Below, in pieces: positions 4,591 through 7,161 of a DNA stretch of 7,161 nt. Origin of the DNA: Candidatus Segatella albertsiae (GTDB taxonomy: Bacteria > Bacteroidota > Bacteroidia > Bacteroidales > Bacteroidaceae); NCBI GenBank assembly GCA_002451555.1, contig DKCU01000004.1, positions 2,464 to 9,624 of the forward strand, given 5' to 3'. Numbering within the stretch: the first letter of the stretch is position 1; every line of letters starts with the position of its first letter. Both the position numbers and the translations under genes were made by a program. The notes beneath the pieces are model-generated. The model did not search any database and was not told where the DNA came from. It saw only the letters and a program-made list of their open reading frames with translations.

Positions 4591-7032
4591 ATGAACAAGA
4601 AAAAACAGATTTTACTTTCCGCATTGCTCGCCTCTACCATGGCTGCCAATGCCCAAGTGACTATCAATGTAGATGCCTCCAACCCAGGCATCAAGGTTTC
4701 ACCTAATTTATATGGTATCTTCTTCGAGGATATCAACCATGCTGCCGATGGCGGTCTCTATGCCGAGCTCATCAGCAACCGCTCTTTCGAGGATGCCGAC
4801 AAGGAGATTCCTACGTGGAAGACTTCCGCCGAGGATGGTGCGAAAATCAATGCACAGCTCATCAACAAGAATCTTCTCAACAAAGCACAGGGCAAGGCGC
4901 TCCAACTTACTGTTGCCGCCACTCCTAAGGCTACCGCCTCTCTCATCAACGAGGGATTCTGGGGTATCAATGCTGTACAGGGCAGAACCTACAAGCTCTC
5001 TTTCTGGGCAAAGGGTAGCTACAAAGGCAACCTGAAGGCTCGCCTTACCAACGCCAAGGGCGACAAGGTGTATGCCGAGACCGCTCTCAATGCCAAGATA
5101 GGCAAGAAGTGGACGAAATATACTGCCGAGTTCACTGCCAATGCCAACGATGCAAAAGCACAGTTTGAGTTGGTAGCCGATGGCAAGGGTACTATCCAGA
5201 TCGATGTAGTGAGCCTCTTCCCTCCAACCTTCAAGAATCGTGAGAATGGCTTGCGCCCTGATTTGGCGCAACTCCTTTACAATATCCACCCTAAGTTCGT
5301 TCGCTTCCCTGGCGGTTGCTACGTCGAAGGACAGGAGTCTCCAGAGAATGCTTTCCACTGGGAGAAAACCATCGGTCCTATCGAGGAGCGTCCTGGACAT
5401 AAGAACGTGAACTGGCGCTATCGCACCAGCGATGGCATGGGATTCGACGAGTACTTGCAGCTTGCCGAGGATTTGAATGCCAAGCCTCTCTATGTAGTAA
5501 ACGTAGGTCTTTGGCATGGTGGATTGACTCCTGTAGATAGCATCCAGCCTTGGATAGACGAGTGCTTGAATGCCTTGGAGTATGCCAACGGTCCTGTCAC
5601 CTCAAAGTATGGTGCATTGCGTGCCAAGAACGGTCATCCTGAGCCATACAATATCGAGTACTTGGAGATAGGTAATGAGAACAACCAGCCAGACCCAGCC
5701 GCACAGAGCGATCACTACTACGAGCGCTTCAAGAAATTCAAGGATGCCATCTTGGCGAAATATCCTAAGATGCACCTCATCGGCAACGTGGTAGCATGGG
5801 GCGACGACAACCCTAAGTGGGAAAGCAACGAGAGCGTGGAGCTTCTCGACGAGCACTACTACCGCAACCCAGCTTGGTTTGCCGAGAACTTCAACAAGTA
5901 CGATTCTTACGACCGCAAGGGCTGCGAGATTTACGTAGGCGAGTATGCCGTGACACAAGGCTTCGGCAACATGGGCTCTCTTGATGCAGCCCTCGGCGAG
6001 GCTGTCTATATGATGGGCATCGAGAACAATTCGGACATCGTAACCATGGCTTCTTACGCTCCTATCTTCGCCAACCTCAACAATCGTATGTGGGCGCCAG
6101 ATATGATTCAATACACCTCCGACAAGGTATTCGGCACACCATCTTACTACGTACAGAACGTGATGGCAAACAATATCGGAACCCGTGTGTTGCCTGTGAA
6201 GCAGGAGAATCCTTACACATACGACAATGTGAAGGTGAAGCCAGCTGTTTGCCAGGTAGGTATGGGAACATGGGGCACCCAGGTATCCTTCAAGGACGAA
6301 GGCTATACCGACGACAAGGGCAACGCACTCCCTGCTACTCTCGAACTCACCCAGACCGATATCCGTGGCTCATGGAAGGTAGAAGGTGATGAAATCAAGC
6401 AGACCAGCAACGAGGAGAACTGCATCCGTTTGAACCCAGGCAAGATTACCAGCGATGGTTATATATATAAGGTACGCGCGAAGAAGGACGCTGGAAACGA
6501 AGGCTTCCTCGTAGTGTTCAACTATGTAGATCCTCAGAACTATTGTTGGTTGAACCTCGGTGGTTGGAACAATACCCAGCACGGCATTGAGCAAATCGTG
6601 AATGGTGGCAAGACCCAGGTAGCTACTTGTCCAGGCAAGGTAGAGACAGGCAAGTGGTACGACATAGAGCTGAAGGTACAGGGCGACAGCATCTTTGCTT
6701 CAGTAGATGGCAAGGAGGTATTCAAGACCAAGTTGAAAGGCAACACCAAGCCAGGCATCTTCTCTACCGCTACACTCGACGAGAAGACAGGCGAGGTCAT
6801 CTTGAAGATAGCCAACACAAGCACAGAGAGCACTACAGCTCGCATCAACTTGCAAGGCAAGGACATCAAGGACGGCAAGCTCATTCGCCTCTCTGCCAAG
6901 AACGGTTTGGAGGAGAACACCATCGACAATCCTACCAACATCTATCCTGTAGAAAACTATGTCACTACAGAGAAGAATGGTGCTACGGTCGAGATTCCAG
7001 CAAGTTCGCTGAACATCATCCGACTGAAGTAA
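4591..7032 (+). CDS. Secreted GH51 alpha-L-arabinofuranosidase
   Basis: This 813-residue enzyme releases terminal alpha-L-arabinofuranosyl residues from arabinan or arabinoxylan, probably in the periplasm or at the cell surface. The ATG at 4591 opens a clean Sec signal peptide (MNKKKQ, then a hydrophobic core, cleavage after ANA at residue 21). There is no lipobox Cys. Domains in order: start of the catalytic fold with GIFFEDINHAADGG (42-55; E46 is a likely substrate contact), a CBM4_9-like beta-sandwich inserted at about 74-212, then the rest of the TIM barrel with RFPGGCYVEG (238-247). The acid/base is E363 in EIGNEN and the nucleophile is E451 in YVGEYAV. The C-terminal arabinofuranosidase beta-sandwich is split by a second inserted domain at about 556-720 resembling concanavalin-like or DUF1080 folds; the sandwich resumes at GIFSTATLDEKTGEVILKIA. 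Both catalytic Glu are present and the ORF is intact. It stands alone between its own promoter and terminator, without visible SusC/SusD neighbours. Family assignment is firm; the exact substrate is not. Confidence 0.94.
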   Translation: MNKKKQILLSALLASTMAANAQVTINVDASNPGIKVSPNLYGIFFEDINHAADGGLYAELISNRSFEDADKEIPTWKTSAEDGAKINAQLINKNLLNKAQGKALQLTVAATPKATASLINEGFWGINAVQGRTYKLSFWAKGSYKGNLKARLTNAKGDKVYAETALNAKIGKKWTKYTAEFTANANDAKAQFELVADGKGTIQIDVVSLFPPTFKNRENGLRPDLAQLLYNIHPKFVRFPGGCYVEGQESPENAFHWEKTIGPIEERPGHKNVNWRYRTSDGMGFDEYLQLAEDLNAKPLYVVNVGLWHGGLTPVDSIQPWIDECLNALEYANGPVTSKYGALRAKNGHPEPYNIEYLEIGNENNQPDPAAQSDHYYERFKKFKDAILAKYPKMHLIGNVVAWGDDNPKWESNESVELLDEHYYRNPAWFAENFNKYDSYDRKGCEIYVGEYAVTQGFGNMGSLDAALGEAVYMMGIENNSDIVTMASYAPIFANLNNRMWAPDMIQYTSDKVFGTPSYYVQNVMANNIGTRVLPVKQENPYTYDNVKVKPAVCQVGMGTWGTQVSFKDEGYTDDKGNALPATLELTQTDIRGSWKVEGDEIKQTSNEENCIRLNPGKITSDGYIYKVRAKKDAGNEGFLVVFNYVDPQNYCWLNLGGWNNTQHGIEQIVNGGKTQVATCPGKVETGKWYDIELKVQGDSIFASVDGKEVFKTKLKGNTKPGIFSTATLDEKTGEVILKIANTSTESTTARINLQGKDIKDGKLIRLSAKNGLEENTIDNPTNIYPVENYVTTEKNGATVEIPASSLNIIRLK

Positions 7033-7087
7033 ATACAAAAAGCATATGAATAGTTGATATGATATAGGTTTTTAGTTAGAAACAAGA

Positions 7088-7129
7088 GGGCGACAACCTG
7101 CGTGATGCAGGTTGCCGCCTGTGTTTTTT
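7088..7129 (+). terminator. Strong intrinsic terminator after the arabinofuranosidase gene
   Basis: GGCGACAACCTGC (7089-7101) pairs with GCAGGTTGCCGCC (7107-7119) around a GTGAT loop. This makes a 13-bp GC-rich stem with a single A-C mismatch, extendable by a G-T pair (7088 with 7120). It is followed by TGTG and a run of six T (7124-7129). It lies 56 bases after the stop codon and ends the transcription unit. Confidence 0.92.
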
Positions 7130-7161
7130 ATCATCTAACAAACCTTTGATGTATAGATTTA

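Noticed and set aside
4521..4706. Small ORF starting in the leader of the arabinofuranosidase gene and overlapping its start
   Set aside because: It is out of frame, lacks a family signature, and its second half is the shifted reading of the signal peptide region. A regulatory leader role cannot be excluded but nothing supports it.
4708..5517. Long open frame of 269 codons on the minus strand within the arabinofuranosidase gene
   Set aside because: It lies wholly antisense to a gene with intact catalytic motifs and a signal peptide, shows no recognisable domain, and mirrors the codon bias of the sense strand.
6627..7049. Alternative plus-strand frame over the end of the arabinofuranosidase gene
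   Set aside because: Its composition, rich in Arg, His and Gln, is typical of a shifted reading of the real gene, and it has no recognisable domain.
7130..7161. Possible -33 TTTG (7145-7148) for a downstream gene
   Set aside because: The window ends before a -7 box could be seen, so it cannot be supported.

Overview
The window looks like a piece of a Bacteroidales chromosome, most likely Prevotella/Segatella-like. The evidence is the single long-chain PurL with a fused glutaminase domain, the A-rich translation starts without Shine-Dalgarno sequences, promoters of the Bacteroidota type (-33 TTTG and -7 TAnnTTTG), and a secreted GH51 enzyme of a type common in gut Bacteroidales. The genus is an inference from style, not from a database match. 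All genes that I accept lie on the + strand.

Layout: (1) 1-1725 is the C-terminal part, about 574 codons, of purL, with its start outside the window. (2) A short A-rich tandem repeat covers the purL stop and leads into a first short chromate-transporter gene (1753-2304). (3) 2305-2471 is an AT-rich intergenic stretch with a large inverted repeat, whose two arms each contain a palindromic core, followed directly by a very good Bacteroidota promoter. (4) 2472-3743 encodes an AAA_14/DUF4143-type ATPase. (5) Only 9 bases later a second short chromate-transporter gene begins (3753-4325). (6) 4326-4590 holds a probable weak terminator, a repeat-rich promoter region and the leader of the next gene. 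(7) 4591-7032 encodes a large secreted GH51 alpha-L-arabinofuranosidase, closed by a strong intrinsic terminator at 7088-7129.

How the genes work together: PurL is purine biosynthesis housekeeping. The two half-size CHR proteins are expected to act as a pair in the inner membrane, and such genes normally sit side by side. Here the ATPase gene, with its own promoter and lower GC in the stretches I counted, sits between them. It therefore looks like a later insertion that now probably drives the second transporter gene by read-through. The arabinofuranosidase is an independent transcription unit for trimming arabinose from plant polysaccharides; no SusC/SusD genes or regulator are visible in the window.

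The most interesting part is the insertion-like unit formed by the inverted repeat, promoter and ATPase inside the chromate-transporter pair. I saw no CRISPR array, tRNA, rRNA, transposase or recognisable defence operon. The DUF4143 ATPase family is itself poorly understood, so this unit is the best candidate for something not well described.
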